Origin: Methylotenera_A sp044222005
GTDB lineage: Bacteria > Pseudomonadota > Gammaproteobacteria > Burkholderiales > Methylophilaceae
Reading direction: 5' to 3'
DNA length: 64,000 nucleotides
Assembly: GCA_044222005.1 (NCBI GenBank)
Contig: JBGANY010000005.1
Span: forward strand, 1-64,000
The translations under genes were made by a program, and so were the position numbers. The number at the start of each line of letters is the position of its first letter. Positions within the stretch are counted from its first letter, which is position 1. Shown here piece by piece: positions 33,246-43,214 of this stretch. Below the pieces are notes generated by a model. It was not told the origin of the DNA. It did not search any database and saw nothing but the letters and a program-made list of their open reading frames with translations.

Positions 33246-35459
33246 TTAAAACTCTAGTGGGTCTATGTCTAAACTCCAGCGAATTTTTGCAGCCATCGGT
33301 AATTCTCGACACTGCGGCACCCATGCTTTTAACAGCCGCTGTAAAGCCGTGCGGCTGTTAGCTTGCAGCAACAATTGCCCGCGCTCCATACCTTTCAAAC
33401 GCTCCATCTGTGGGCGAACCGGGTCATAAATCATCACTTCATGCCTAATCGCTCGCGCCAGATTTCCCGCTTGATTTAAAAATTGCTGCACTTGGCTAAA
33501 ATCATTCGCCTCGGCCCGCAACAGCGCAAAATAGCTCGTGGGTGGAAACTGCATTACTTGGCGTTCTTGCAATAATTCGTTGGCAAAACTCACGTAATCC
33601 TGACTGCGTAGCGCATGGAATAAGGCATGTTGCGGAAAAGCGGTTTGTATCAACACTTCACCCGCCTTTTCGGCACGCCCCGCGCGGCCAGAAACCTGCA
33701 TCAATTGTGCAAATAATCGTTCGCTGGCACGAAAATCCGGGCTATATAAGGCGCTATCGGTATCAATCACACCAACCAAAGTGAGATGCGGAAAGTCATG
33801 GCCTTTAGCCAGCATCTGCGTACCCACCAAGATATCGATTTCCTGATTGTGCACTTTGGTTAATAAATCAGTCAGCGCATCTTTGTTGCGCATGCTGTCG
33901 CGGTCTACACGCGCGATTCGCGCTGTTGGAAACAGGTTTTGCAAGGTTTGCTCTAAACGCTGGGTGGCCTGCCCGGTAGGGTTCAAATCTGTATTGCCAC
34001 AACTTGGGCATTGCAAGGGGATTTTTTGCTCATGCCCGCAATGATGGCACTTAAGCCGTTTTTGGCTTAAATGTACGACCATCCGCGCCGAGCAGCGCAT
34101 ACAGGGCGCAATCCATTGGCAGGCATTGCAATGCAGCACCGGGGCATAACCACGCCGATTGATAAACAGCAGGCTCTGCTCGCCACGCGATAAACGCTCG
34201 CGCAATGCGTTCACCAGCAAGGGTGATAGCCCGTTTTCCGTGGGCGATTTTGCGGTATCAATGCAAAAAATATTGGGCAACGCCGCATTTTCAACTGCAC
34301 GCTGGTTAAGGCTTAGCAAGCCATATTGCTGCTTTTGGGCATTATGGCCGCTTGTTGCGTTAAACCAGGTTTCCAAAGACGGCGTCGCACTGCCCAACAC
34401 AACGGGGATATTCAGTTGCTTGGCGCGCACCATCGCCACATCGCGTGCGTGGTAACGCATGCCATCCTGCTGCTTGTAAGAGCTATCATGCTCTTCATCC
34501 ATTATGATTAATTTCAGATGCGGCATCGGCGTAAACACGCTCAGGCGTGTGCCAATGACGATTTTTGCTGCACCCGTGCTGGCTGCTAGCCAGTTTTGTA
34601 AGCGCTCACTCTCGCTTAAGTTGCTGTGCAACGTGATTAAGGGATATTGCGATAAGCGGCTTCTAAAACGTGCTTCCAGCTGCGGCGTTAAATTAATTTC
34701 CGGCACCAGTACTAATGCCTGTGCATTCTTCTCGCTTAGTATTTTTTGTAAAATTTGAATATAGACTTCGGTCTTACCGCTACCAGTAATACCATGTAGT
34801 AGCCACGGTTTAAACTGGTGAGTAAGCGCCAGCACACTATGTATCGCCTGATTTTGCTCATCATTGAGTTGCGGCTGGATTGACGAAATCGGCAGAGATG
34901 CTTTTACCGCCACCACTTCCTGCGCACTCACCAAGCCCATATTTTTGAGTTCGGCAACTGCTTTTCGCCAGCCCGGTGAAATCAGGGCCAGCTCGGCTTC
35001 AGTCATGCTGGGCTTGATCTGCAGGGCAGCAATAATGCGGTGTATCAAGGCTTTGCGTGCTGGAATTTGGCTTACATCAACATTCGGCGACAAACTATAA
35101 GAAAATTGCTTACGCGAAACAGCGGGCTTAATCTGCCGCAATCGCAGTGGCAGTGTTGAAATCAGCGTCTGACCAAGCGGATAATGGTAATAATCTGCAC
35201 AAAATTTAAGCAATTTATACATGTGGCTATCAAACACCACATCATCAAACACGTGGCCAACAGGCTTTAACTTTTCAATCGGGTAGTCCGAGGTTTCCGG
35301 TAAGCCAACCACCACCCCCACCAGGTGACGCCCGGCGAATGGCACCACAACCCGATTACCCACGCGCGCAGTAAAGCCGCCGCTCAAATAGTCGAAAGTT
35401 CGATTGAGCGGCACATCTAGCGCGATATTGAGAATGGTCTGGGGCATATTTCGTGACAT
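33246..35459 (-). CDS. priA: Primosomal helicase PriA
   Basis: Restarts stalled replication forks. It is 737 residues long, with an N-terminal 3'-DNA-binding domain and Walker A G-I-T-G-S-G-K-T-E near residue 227. Also seen are M-D-E-E-H, zinc cysteines in C-N-A-C-x6-C-M-R-C, C-H-H-C-G and C-P-S-C-G, and helicase motifs around Q-M-L-A-K-G-H-D-F and Q-V-S-G-R-A-G-R. Start 35459, or 35447 four residues later. It is divergent from argS with only about 60 bases between. Confidence 0.96.
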   Translation of the reverse strand: MSRNMPQTILNIALDVPLNRTFDYLSGGFTARVGNRVVVPFAGRHLVGVVVGLPETSDYPIEKLKPVGHVFDDVVFDSHMYKLLKFCADYYHYPLGQTLISTLPLRLRQIKPAVSRKQFSYSLSPNVDVSQIPARKALIHRIIAALQIKPSMTEAELALISPGWRKAVAELKNMGLVSAQEVVAVKASLPISSIQPQLNDEQNQAIHSVLALTHQFKPWLLHGITGSGKTEVYIQILQKILSEKNAQALVLVPEINLTPQLEARFRSRLSQYPLITLHSNLSESERLQNWLAASTGAAKIVIGTRLSVFTPMPHLKLIIMDEEHDSSYKQQDGMRYHARDVAMVRAKQLNIPVVLGSATPSLETWFNATSGHNAQKQQYGLLSLNQRAVENAALPNIFCIDTAKSPTENGLSPLLVNALRERLSRGEQSLLFINRRGYAPVLHCNACQWIAPCMRCSARMVVHLSQKRLKCHHCGHEQKIPLQCPSCGNTDLNPTGQATQRLEQTLQNLFPTARIARVDRDSMRNKDALTDLLTKVHNQEIDILVGTQMLAKGHDFPHLTLVGVIDTDSALYSPDFRASERLFAQLMQVSGRAGRAEKAGEVLIQTAFPQHALFHALRSQDYVSFANELLQERQVMQFPPTSYFALLRAEANDFSQVQQFLNQAGNLARAIRHEVMIYDPVRPQMERLKGMERGQLLLQANSRTALQRLLKAWVPQCRELPMAAKIRWSLDIDPLEF

Positions 35460-35519
35460 AAAAAGTTATAGGTGAGTCTAGAGCTTGCTTGAGTTAAAAT
35501 ACCGTTTTTGCAAAATTTA

Positions 35520-37199
35520 ATGATTGAAAGCTCAACTTACTTGAAAGCTCACATTACCGATTTACTCACCAGCGCAGTAAACACTATAGGCGCGGATGCT
35601 GCACAAATTAACATTGTACTTGAGCGCCCAAAATCTGCAGAACACGGTGATTTTGCCACCAATTTAGCCATGATGCTGGCCAAACCGATGCGCCAAAATC
35701 CGCGTGCGATTGCGGAGAGTTTAATCAAAGCGTTGCCACAAAGCGAATATATCGCAAAAGTGGAAATCGCGGGCGCTGGCTTTATCAATTTCTTTTTAAA
35801 CGCGCAATCCAAACAAAATGTGGTTAGCGAAATCTTGCAGCAAGGTGCGCAATTTGGGCGCAACAACACTGGTAATGGTGCAAAAGTTCAGGTGGAATTT
35901 GTCTCTGCCAACCCCACAGGTCCGCTCCACGTCGGTCATGGCCGCGGTGCGGCTGTAGGTGATTGCCTGGCGCGCTTACTGGAAGCCACTGGCTGGGATG
36001 TCACGCGCGAGTTTTATTACAACGACGCAGGCGCACAAATTGATAATCTCACTGTTTCTGTGCTGGCGCGCTGCAAGGGCATCTCAACCGGCCATGCGAA
36101 CTTTCCAGAAAATGGTTACCGCGGCGAATATATCAATGACATTGCCGCAGCCTATTTAACCAAACACACCGTAGTCGCAGACGACGTTGAGGTGACAGCC
36201 AGTGGCGACATAAACAATCTGGAATCCATGCGCGCCTTTGCAGTTGCGTATTTACGCCACGAGCAGGATTTAGACTTGAAAGCGTTTCAAATAAAATTTG
36301 ACGTGTTTTCACTGGAAAGCGCGCTTTATGCAGAAGGCAAGGTTGAACAAACCGTGCAGGCGTTAATCAACAGCGGCCGCACTTACGAGCAGAATAATGC
36401 GCTTTGGCTTAAAACCACAGATTTTGGCGATGATAAAGACCGCGTCATGCGTAAAAGTGAAGGGGGCTACACTTATTTTGTGCCGGATGTCGCCTACCAC
36501 GCGGAGAAATGGGAACGCGGCTTTGTCCGTGTGATTAACGAGCAGGGCGCCGATCACCACAGCACCATTACCCGCGTCCGTGCCGGCTTGCAGGCGCTTG
36601 ACATGGGCATTCCAAAAGACTGGCCCGATTACGTGCTGCACCAGATGGTCACGGTCATGCGCAGCGGCGAAGAGGTAAAGCTCTCGAAACGGGCAGGCAG
36701 TTATGTCACTTTGCGCGATTTAATCGACGAAGTTGGCTGCGATGCCACGCGTTATTTCCTTGCAGCAAGACGTGCCGATTCACAACTGGTGTTTGATATC
36801 GACCTGGCGCGCGCGCAAACGAATGACAACCCGGTGTATTACATTCAGTATGCTCACGCGCGTATTTGCAGCGTATTAACTCAGTGGGGCGGTGACGTAT
36901 CCAGCTTAAAATCGGTGAACTTAAACCCGCTCAACATGCCAAACGAAGCAAAATTGATGCAGCGTTTGAGCGAATATCCCGAAGTTGTGAGCGCAGCCGC
37001 CACAGACTTGGCGCCGCACACTATTGCCAATTACTTAAAAGAATGTGCAAGTGATTTGCATAGCTATTACAATGACACAAAATTTTTAGTGGATGATGCG
37101 CCAACCAAACTGGCACGTTTGGCGTTAATTGCCGCAACACAGCAAGTGCTAAAAAATGGCCTGAGTTTGCTGGGTGTGAGCGCGCCGCAAAAAATGTAA
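35520..37199 (+). CDS. argS: Arginyl-tRNA synthetase ArgS
   Basis: A class I synthetase of 559 residues. It has the N-terminal additional domain (A-E-H-G-D-F-A-T-N), the H-I-G-H-equivalent P-L-H-V-G-H-G-R-G near residue 135, and a K-M-S-K-S-like V-K-L-S-K-R-A-G. The DALR anticodon domain ends the protein. ATG 35520 is preferred; the TTG 12 bases earlier has no ribosome site. The SPOR gene follows after 14 bases. Confidence 0.96.
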   Translation: MIESSTYLKAHITDLLTSAVNTIGADAAQINIVLERPKSAEHGDFATNLAMMLAKPMRQNPRAIAESLIKALPQSEYIAKVEIAGAGFINFFLNAQSKQNVVSEILQQGAQFGRNNTGNGAKVQVEFVSANPTGPLHVGHGRGAAVGDCLARLLEATGWDVTREFYYNDAGAQIDNLTVSVLARCKGISTGHANFPENGYRGEYINDIAAAYLTKHTVVADDVEVTASGDINNLESMRAFAVAYLRHEQDLDLKAFQIKFDVFSLESALYAEGKVEQTVQALINSGRTYEQNNALWLKTTDFGDDKDRVMRKSEGGYTYFVPDVAYHAEKWERGFVRVINEQGADHHSTITRVRAGLQALDMGIPKDWPDYVLHQMVTVMRSGEEVKLSKRAGSYVTLRDLIDEVGCDATRYFLAARRADSQLVFDIDLARAQTNDNPVYYIQYAHARICSVLTQWGGDVSSLKSVNLNPLNMPNEAKLMQRLSEYPEVVSAAATDLAPHTIANYLKECASDLHSYYNDTKFLVDDAPTKLARLALIAATQQVLKNGLSLLGVSAPQKM

Positions 37200-37213
37200 A
37201 GCAAGGACGAAAT

Positions 37214-37825
37214 ATGAGCAGAGATTACAAACCTACCCAACAAAAAACCAGCCGGAGTAAAGGCAGTCCGTTTTTCTCAGGCTTGCTGGTAGGTTTATTG
37301 CTGGGCGTTGGCCTGTCTCTTGGGCTGACGATGTTTATTAAAGGTACCGACAACCCGTTTTCTGACAAAAAAATCAACAGGCCGGCTATCGAAAATCACA
37401 CTGAAAAACTGGCCAAAGAAAATATTGCGACAGAAAGCGCCTTACCGCAGGAAGAAGGTCCTGATAGCGCAACCAAGCAGGATAATAAGTTTGATTTTTA
37501 CACCATTTTGCCCGAAACCGAAAGCACAGTAACTGAGCAGGAAATCAAGAATAATTCAAAAACAGTTAAAAAAGATAGTTATTTCCTGCAGGTGGGCGCG
37601 TTTCCAAGCGAGGCTGATGCGGATAACATGAAGGCCAAACTGGCTTTGCAAGGTTTTGAAGCGGTTGTGCAAACTGCGACCATTCCGGAAAAAGGCGTTT
37701 GGCATCGTGTGCGCGTAGGTCCGTTAAGCGATATTGCACAAATCAACAAGATTCGTGGCGAGCTCACGACCAACGGCTTTAATACCGACCTGATTAAAGT
37801 ACACACCGAGACAAAGGCCGAGTAA
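37214..37825 (+). CDS. SPOR-domain (FtsN-like) membrane protein
   Basis: A 203-residue protein with a short basic cytoplasmic N terminus and one membrane helix (residues about 20-42). A charged periplasmic linker follows, then a C-terminal SPOR domain (Y-F-L-Q-V-G-A-F-P-S-E-A-D-A ... W-H-R-V-R-V-G-P). SPOR domains bind denuded septal peptidoglycan, so a division-related role is likely. The order argS-SPOR-dsbA is common in betaproteobacteria. FtsN itself is possible but not proven. Confidence 0.85.
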   Translation: MSRDYKPTQQKTSRSKGSPFFSGLLVGLLLGVGLSLGLTMFIKGTDNPFSDKKINRPAIENHTEKLAKENIATESALPQEEGPDSATKQDNKFDFYTILPETESTVTEQEIKNNSKTVKKDSYFLQVGAFPSEADADNMKAKLALQGFEAVVQTATIPEKGVWHRVRVGPLSDIAQINKIRGELTTNGFNTDLIKVHTETKAE

Positions 37826-37923
37826 AAAGGAATTAGTTGTCATCTTTAATTGTCAACTGACGTTAGTAAGCGTGCACTGTGGTTTCACAATAGTATTTTT
37901 TACAAAGAAATAAGGAATAAATA

Positions 37924-38574
37924 ATGAAAAAGTTTTTTGCGATTTTTATGCTTGCGTTCGGCGCGTTAACGATGGGCAATGCAGCCCACGCAGACGCCCC
38001 CAAACAAGGCGAGCAGTTTGATGTTGTTGCACAGCCAATTTCTACAGAAAATCCGGCCAAAATTGAAGTCATGGAGATTTTTTGGTATGGCTGCATTCAC
38101 TGCTATCAAATGGAAACACCATTAAACGCCTGGGTGAAAAAATTGCCAGGCGATGTCTATTTCAAACGCATGCCTGGCCTGCCTAACCCAAGCTGGGCAC
38201 CTATGGCCAAAGCCTTTTACGCGATGGAAACTTTAGGGGTTGCCGAGAAACTGCATACGCCCCTGTTTGAGGCTGTTCATAAACAAAAAACCTTGAACCC
38301 CACCGACGAAAAAGCAGCGATTGAATGGGTAACCAAACAAAGCGGGCTGGATAAATTAAAAGTTGAGCAGGCGTTTAAATCGTTCACTATCAACACCAGC
38401 TTAAATCGCGCTGCAATCACTTTTCGTAACTCTGGCGCAACTGGCGTACCGAGTCTGGTAATTGATGGTAAATACATCACCTCGAGCACCATGAATGGCG
38501 GCAACGAACAAGCGTTAAAAACTGCTGATTACATTATCGACAATGTACGCAAGGACAAAGCCGCAAAAAAGTAA
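37924..38574 (+). CDS. dsbA: Thiol:disulfide interchange protein DsbA, C-I-H-C variant
   Basis: Periplasmic oxidoreductase with a signal peptide ending A-H-A-D near residue 24. The thioredoxin fold has the active site Y-G-C-I-H-C-Y and a cis-proline loop T-G-V-P-S-L. Most DsbA proteins have C-P-H-C; isoleucine at the second position should change the redox potential. It is 98 bases after the SPOR gene and has its own GGAA-type ribosome site. Length (216 residues) is normal. Confidence 0.93.
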   Translation: MKKFFAIFMLAFGALTMGNAAHADAPKQGEQFDVVAQPISTENPAKIEVMEIFWYGCIHCYQMETPLNAWVKKLPGDVYFKRMPGLPNPSWAPMAKAFYAMETLGVAEKLHTPLFEAVHKQKTLNPTDEKAAIEWVTKQSGLDKLKVEQAFKSFTINTSLNRAAITFRNSGATGVPSLVIDGKYITSSTMNGGNEQALKTADYIIDNVRKDKAAKK

Positions 38575-38647
38575 GTCAGGCAAAAACTAAAAACAAAGTT
38601 TTGCCTAAAAAAGTAGCGTTGCCAAAAAAGGTCAAATAACCCTAATT

Positions 38648-38680
38648 AACCCGCTGAAATTTATCAGCGGGTTTCTTGTT
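38648..38680 (+). terminator. Terminator after dsbA
   Basis: AACCCGCTGA and TCAGCGGGTT form a 10-bp stem (loop AATTTA) followed by TTCTTGTTT. A weaker hairpin (AGGCAAAA/TTTTGCCT) lies just upstream at about 38578-38608. Confidence 0.8.
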
Positions 38681-38710
38681 TCTAAAACATAGTGCGCTAC
38701 ACTATTGGCT

Positions 38711-39505
38711 ATGAAAAAAATCTTTATCACCGGGGCATCCAGCGGCATTGGCAGCGCATTGGCGCATGAATATGCAAAACGCTTCTCTAATAATAAATCT
38801 ATTATTGGACTGGTTGCCAGACGTAGTGAGCACTTACAAAAACTTGCAAGTGAGCTACAAACACAGTATCAAATTACCTGTGCTGTTTACCCGCTGGATG
38901 TACGCGATAGCGCGGCTCTAGAAGCTGCTGCACAAGACTTTATCACCCGCTTCGGCGCACCCGATATTGTCATCGCCAACGCTGGCGTCAGTCGCGGCAC
39001 ACTCACCGAACACAAAGCTGACACCCCCGCGTTTCAAGCCATCATGGATATTAACGTTTTGGGCATGGTGCATACTTTTCAACCTTTTATCGCCGCGATG
39101 AAACAAGCCGGGCATGGCCAACTGGTGGGTATTGCCAGCGTGGCAGGGATCCGCGGCTTGCCCGGCGCAGGTGCCTATAGCGCCAGCAAAGCCGCCGTAA
39201 TTAGTTATCTGGAAAGCCTGCGTGTAGAAATGACGCGCGACAATATTGCCGTCACCACCATCGCGCCGGGCTATATCCGCAGCCCGATGACGGACATCAA
39301 CAGCTATAAAATGCCGTTTTTAATGGATGTCGAGGTGTTTGCACAAAAATTCGCCCATGCCGTAGAAAGCAAACGCCGCTTTGTGGTGATTCCTTGGCAA
39401 ATGGGCATGCTGGCTAGATTCATGCGCTTTATCCCGCCATTCTTGTGGGACTTCGCCATGAAAAAAGCGCCTCATAAGAAGCGCCTGGACTGGGATTGGC
39501 TTTAA
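38711..39505 (+). CDS. SDR family oxidoreductase
   Basis: A 264-residue classical SDR with T-G-A-S-S-G-I-G at residue 7, N-A-G near 92, a catalytic serine in G-I-A-S-V-A-G, and Y-S-A-S-K. The C terminus carries a basic/hydrophobic tail (M-R-F-I-P-P-F-L-W-D), suggesting membrane association. Substrate unknown. ATG 38711 is chosen over TTG 38705. Its stop codon abuts that of ettA on the other strand. Confidence 0.88.
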   Translation: MKKIFITGASSGIGSALAHEYAKRFSNNKSIIGLVARRSEHLQKLASELQTQYQITCAVYPLDVRDSAALEAAAQDFITRFGAPDIVIANAGVSRGTLTEHKADTPAFQAIMDINVLGMVHTFQPFIAAMKQAGHGQLVGIASVAGIRGLPGAGAYSASKAAVISYLESLRVEMTRDNIAVTTIAPGYIRSPMTDINSYKMPFLMDVEVFAQKFAHAVESKRRFVVIPWQMGMLARFMRFIPPFLWDFAMKKAPHKKRLDWDWL

Positions 39506-41173
39506 CTATCTCGTAATGGGCTTATAGCGAATCCGTTTTGGCTTAGCGCCTTCCTCACCTAAACGTTTGCGTTTATCGGCTTCGTATTCCTGATAATTGC
39601 CGTTAAAAAACGTCCACTGCGAGTCACCTTCAGCCGCCAAAATGTGTGTGGCGATACGATCCAGGAACCAGCGATCATGCGAAATCACCAGTACACAGCC
39701 GGCAAACTCGAGCAGCGCATCTTCCAGCGCGCGCAAAGTTTCTACGTCCAGGTCGTTGGAAGGTTCATCCAGCAGCAGCACATTACCGCCGGAAATCAGC
39801 GTTTTAGCCAGATGCAGGCGCCCGCGTTCGCCACCTGAGAGCTGGCCGACGATTTTTTGCTGGTCGCCGCCTTTAAAGTTAAAGCGGCCAATGTAGGCGC
39901 GACTTGGCGTTTCGTAGCGACCAACCTGCAAAATATCCGACCCGCCAGAAATTTCATCGAATACGGTTTTATCATTACTAAGTTCATCGCGGCTTTGGTC
40001 TACATACGCCAATTTCACCGTTGAACCAATCTTCACCTCGCCGCTATCCGGCTGCTCTTCTTTACCGGTAATCATTTTGAACAGTGTCGATTTACCTGCA
40101 CCGTTCGGGCCGATGATGCCGACAATCGCACCCGCTGGAACGCTGAAGCTCAAGTTATCGATCAGCAGGCGGTCTTTAAAGGCTTTGCTCACGCCGTTGA
40201 ACTCAATCACCTGGTCGCCCAGGCGCTCACCTGCGGGGATAAATATTTCCTGCGTTTCATTACGTTTTTGGTATTCCGCACTCGCCAGTTCTTCATAGCG
40301 TGCGATTCTGGATTTACTTTTAGCCTGGCGCGCTTTCGGATTTTGGCGCACCCATTCCAGCTCGGTATGCAATGCCTTGCGCCTTGCAGATTCCTGCGAC
40401 TCCTCCTGTTTCAGCCTTTCCTCTTTCTGCTCCAGCCAGCTTGAATAATTGCCCTTCCACGGAATACCATGGCCGCGGTCGAGCTCTAAAATCCACTCTG
40501 CCGCGTTATCTAAAAAGTATCGATCATGCGTCACCGCTACCACAGTGCCGGGGAAGCGCACTAAAAACTGCTCCAGCCACTCCACGGATTCCGCATCCAG
40601 ATGGTTGGTTGGCTCGTCTAATAGCAACATATCGGGTTTAGATAACAATAATTTACACAAGGCCACACGGCGTTTTTCACCGCCGGATAATGGGCCGATT
40701 TTCGCATCCCAAGGCGGTAAACGCAGCGCATCCGCAGCAACTTCCAGCTGATGCTCCACATCCGAACCACTGGCTGCGATGATATTTTCATACCTGGCCT
40801 GTTCTTCTGCCAATTTATCAAAATCCGCATCCGGGTCTGCATATGCCGCATAAACTTCTTCCAATTTCTGCCTGGCTTCCATCACTGCACCCATGCCGCT
40901 TTCAACTTCCTCGCGCACAGTCTTGTTCGCATCTAACTGTGGCTCCTGCGCCAGAAAGCCGATTGAAATACCAGGCTGCCACTGCACTTCGCCTTCAAAC
41001 TCTATATCTACGCCCGCCATAATACGCAGCACGGTCGACTTGCCCGAGCCATTCAAACCCAGCAAACCGATTTTGGCGCCGGGGAAAAACGATAATGAAA
41101 TATCCTTGATGATTTGCCGTTTGGGCGGCACGATTTTGCTCACGCGGAGCATCGACATTACATATTGAGCCAT
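39506..41173 (-). CDS. ettA: Energy-dependent translational throttle protein EttA (ABC-F)
   Basis: A 555-residue protein starting M-A-Q-Y-V, the exact family N terminus. It has two ABC domains: Walker A G-L-N-G-S-G-K-S-T near residue 39 and G-P-N-G-A-G-K-S-T near 356, with signatures L-S-G-G-E-K-R-R and L-S-G-G-E-R-G-R. EttA binds the ribosomal E site and gates the first elongation step according to ATP level. There are no membrane helices. It is divergent from yaeQ. Confidence 0.95.
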   Translation of the reverse strand: MAQYVMSMLRVSKIVPPKRQIIKDISLSFFPGAKIGLLGLNGSGKSTVLRIMAGVDIEFEGEVQWQPGISIGFLAQEPQLDANKTVREEVESGMGAVMEARQKLEEVYAAYADPDADFDKLAEEQARYENIIAASGSDVEHQLEVAADALRLPPWDAKIGPLSGGEKRRVALCKLLLSKPDMLLLDEPTNHLDAESVEWLEQFLVRFPGTVVAVTHDRYFLDNAAEWILELDRGHGIPWKGNYSSWLEQKEERLKQEESQESARRKALHTELEWVRQNPKARQAKSKSRIARYEELASAEYQKRNETQEIFIPAGERLGDQVIEFNGVSKAFKDRLLIDNLSFSVPAGAIVGIIGPNGAGKSTLFKMITGKEEQPDSGEVKIGSTVKLAYVDQSRDELSNDKTVFDEISGGSDILQVGRYETPSRAYIGRFNFKGGDQQKIVGQLSGGERGRLHLAKTLISGGNVLLLDEPSNDLDVETLRALEDALLEFAGCVLVISHDRWFLDRIATHILAAEGDSQWTFFNGNYQEYEADKRKRLGEEGAKPKRIRYKPITR

Positions 41174-41273
41174 GGAATTTATCTGTTTTGAAAAGAATGA
41201 AAGCTTAACAGAAAGCGGGCCTGCCTTGTTAAGTAGGTATAATGCGCCATGGCAACTACTTTTGAGACGCGCG

Positions 41274-41819
41274 ATGGCGCTTAAGTCAACTATATACAAA
41301 ATTGACCTGAATATTGCGGATATGGACAGGCAATATTACGCGCAGCATAGCCTTACGCTGGCCAAACACCCATCAGAAACCGATGAACGCGTGATGGTGC
41401 GGCTCATCGCATTTATGCTTTATGCCGATGAAGCACTGATTTTCGGTAAAGGTTTGAGTGATGACGAAGAGCCGGACCTATGGCAAAAAGACCTGACTGG
41501 CGCAATACAGTTGTGGATAGATGTGGGCTTGCCCGCAGAAAAAGAAATCCGCAAAGCAGCAGGGCGCGCAAAACAAGTGCTGGTGGTGCTTTACGGCGGG
41601 CGGATTGCCGACATTTGGTGGAGCCAGAACAGCAAAGCGCTATCAAAAATCAACAACCTCAGCGTTATCAATTTGCCCGGCACGCAAGCACTGGCAAGCA
41701 TTGCATCGCGCAGCATGAATATCAGCTGCACCATTCAGGATGGTCAAATTCTGGTGAGCCATGATGCGGGCAGCTTTGATATCAGCCCTGTTGTCTTAAA
41801 AGAGAGCGCCCCCTATTAG
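41274..41819 (+). CDS. yaeQ: YaeQ family protein
   Basis: A 181-residue protein starting M-A-L-K-S-T-I-Y-K, with the family pattern H-P-S-E-T-D-E-R-M/V-M-V-R-L, and E-P-D-L-W and W-I-D-V-G-L-P further on. YaeQ has a PD-(D/E)XK-like fold; its cellular role is unclear. Its stop overlaps that of the EAL-HDOD gene on the opposite strand. Confidence 0.93.
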   Translation: MALKSTIYKIDLNIADMDRQYYAQHSLTLAKHPSETDERVMVRLIAFMLYADEALIFGKGLSDDEEPDLWQKDLTGAIQLWIDVGLPAEKEIRKAAGRAKQVLVVLYGGRIADIWWSQNSKALSKINNLSVINLPGTQALASIASRSMNISCTIQDGQILVSHDAGSFDISPVVLKESAPY

Positions 41820-43030
41820 ATACCTAGCGTCTCTGCCCATGCCAAAGCAGACAGATGGCATTTATTCACTTTGGGTGAATCCAGCTGCAGCAATTCAGCC
41901 AGCTCCAGAATGCGCGCATCGTCAGAGTCTTCGCAGGCTTCTGTCAACTGTAAAAAAGGGCCGTAAATCCCTTCACGGGTGAGTAACGCCTCAGTTACGG
42001 ATTCAGGCAATTGAATTTTTTCAAGCACCTGATCAATCGGCATTTTCAGTATTACATCCAATAATGAAAACACGCCGACAATAAACAGGTTGTCGCGATC
42101 TTTTTTATCAAAATAGCCCTCACCCAACAGCTCAGTCAGGCGACCGCGCGTGATAGAAGTTTTCATTAGTGCGGGTGGTGTCGAGTTTTCTCCGGCTGTT
42201 ACCATCAGCAAAGTAAGCCAGCGATAAAGCTGGTTGGTGCCTAGAATCGACAGGGCGTGATTGATGGACTGCACCTCGCACGAAAGCCCAAAACCCACTG
42301 AATTAATGTAGCGCAGCAGCTTGAAAGATAAGGCTGCATCGCGCTTAAAGCCTGCTTCAATCACTTCATTATCTGCGTCCTGGCTTACTTTGTTCAGAAT
42401 ATTCAGTACACTATCAAACGATGGATTGATCACTGTTGCGGTAAATGTCTCGGGGCGGGCAAAATAAAATCCCTGAAAAAGCTTAAAGCCAGCACTTTTA
42501 CATGCCTCAAACTGTTTCTCGGTTTCAACTTTTTCTGCAATCATTTTTACCGATGGCGCGTTAAATCGCATAAAAATCTTACCAAGCTCGGCAAGACTGA
42601 CGCTCTGAATATCAATTTTGACGTAGTCGGCGCACGGCAGTAAGCGCTCGGAGCCCTCACATAAATGCGGGTTATCCAGAGCAACCCGATAGCCTTGGCT
42701 GCGCAAGGCCTGGCAACGCTCAACAACTTCATCACCAGGCGTAATGCTCTTTAATATTTCAAGTACGGTACGCTTGGGCGGCATCAACTCCAAAAGCTCG
42801 CTTTTCAACATTTCTTCGTTAACATTGATAAATGCCAGCTTGTCGCCTAGCAGCCACTGCATATCCATTTCACCTACGGTGTTCACCAGCACATTAGAGC
42901 AAGCCTTGAAGTCATCTTCAAACACCGCGCTTTGCGCATTCTCACTGTGCCTGAAAAAAAGCTCATAACCAATGATGTGCTGCTTTAAATCCATAATGGG
43001 CTGACGCCCGATAAATGCTTGATCTTCCAT
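41816..43030 (-). CDS. EAL-HDOD domain regulatory protein (YuxH-like)
   Basis: A 404-residue protein. Residues 1-200 form an EAL domain that is degenerate: the signature reads Y-E-L-F-F-R in place of E-x-L-x-R with the full metal set, although D-x-V-K-I-D is present. Residues about 205-400 form an HDOD domain. Such proteins usually bind c-di-GMP or partner proteins instead of hydrolysing it, and affect motility or stress signalling. The start at 43030 follows the divergent gap to the MgtC-like gene. Confidence 0.88.
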   Translation of the reverse strand: MEDQAFIGRQPIMDLKQHIIGYELFFRHSENAQSAVFEDDFKACSNVLVNTVGEMDMQWLLGDKLAFINVNEEMLKSELLELMPPKRTVLEILKSITPGDEVVERCQALRSQGYRVALDNPHLCEGSERLLPCADYVKIDIQSVSLAELGKIFMRFNAPSVKMIAEKVETEKQFEACKSAGFKLFQGFYFARPETFTATVINPSFDSVLNILNKVSQDADNEVIEAGFKRDAALSFKLLRYINSVGFGLSCEVQSINHALSILGTNQLYRWLTLLMVTAGENSTPPALMKTSITRGRLTELLGEGYFDKKDRDNLFIVGVFSLLDVILKMPIDQVLEKIQLPESVTEALLTREGIYGPFLQLTEACEDSDDARILELAELLQLDSPKVNKCHLSALAWAETLGI

Positions 43031-43214
43031 TTTTTTCTAACGCTCCGAGTATGCCGTCACACTACAATTACAATTCTTTATTGGGTTAATGTTAAACCTG
43101 CTTAAATTAAATCGCTCCAGAGAATAAAGAATATTTATAGGTTCAATTCTGCCCTTTGCTTATAAAATGAAATCTGTAAGCATAAACTTGATAGTTAAAG
43201 TACGATAAGATAAC

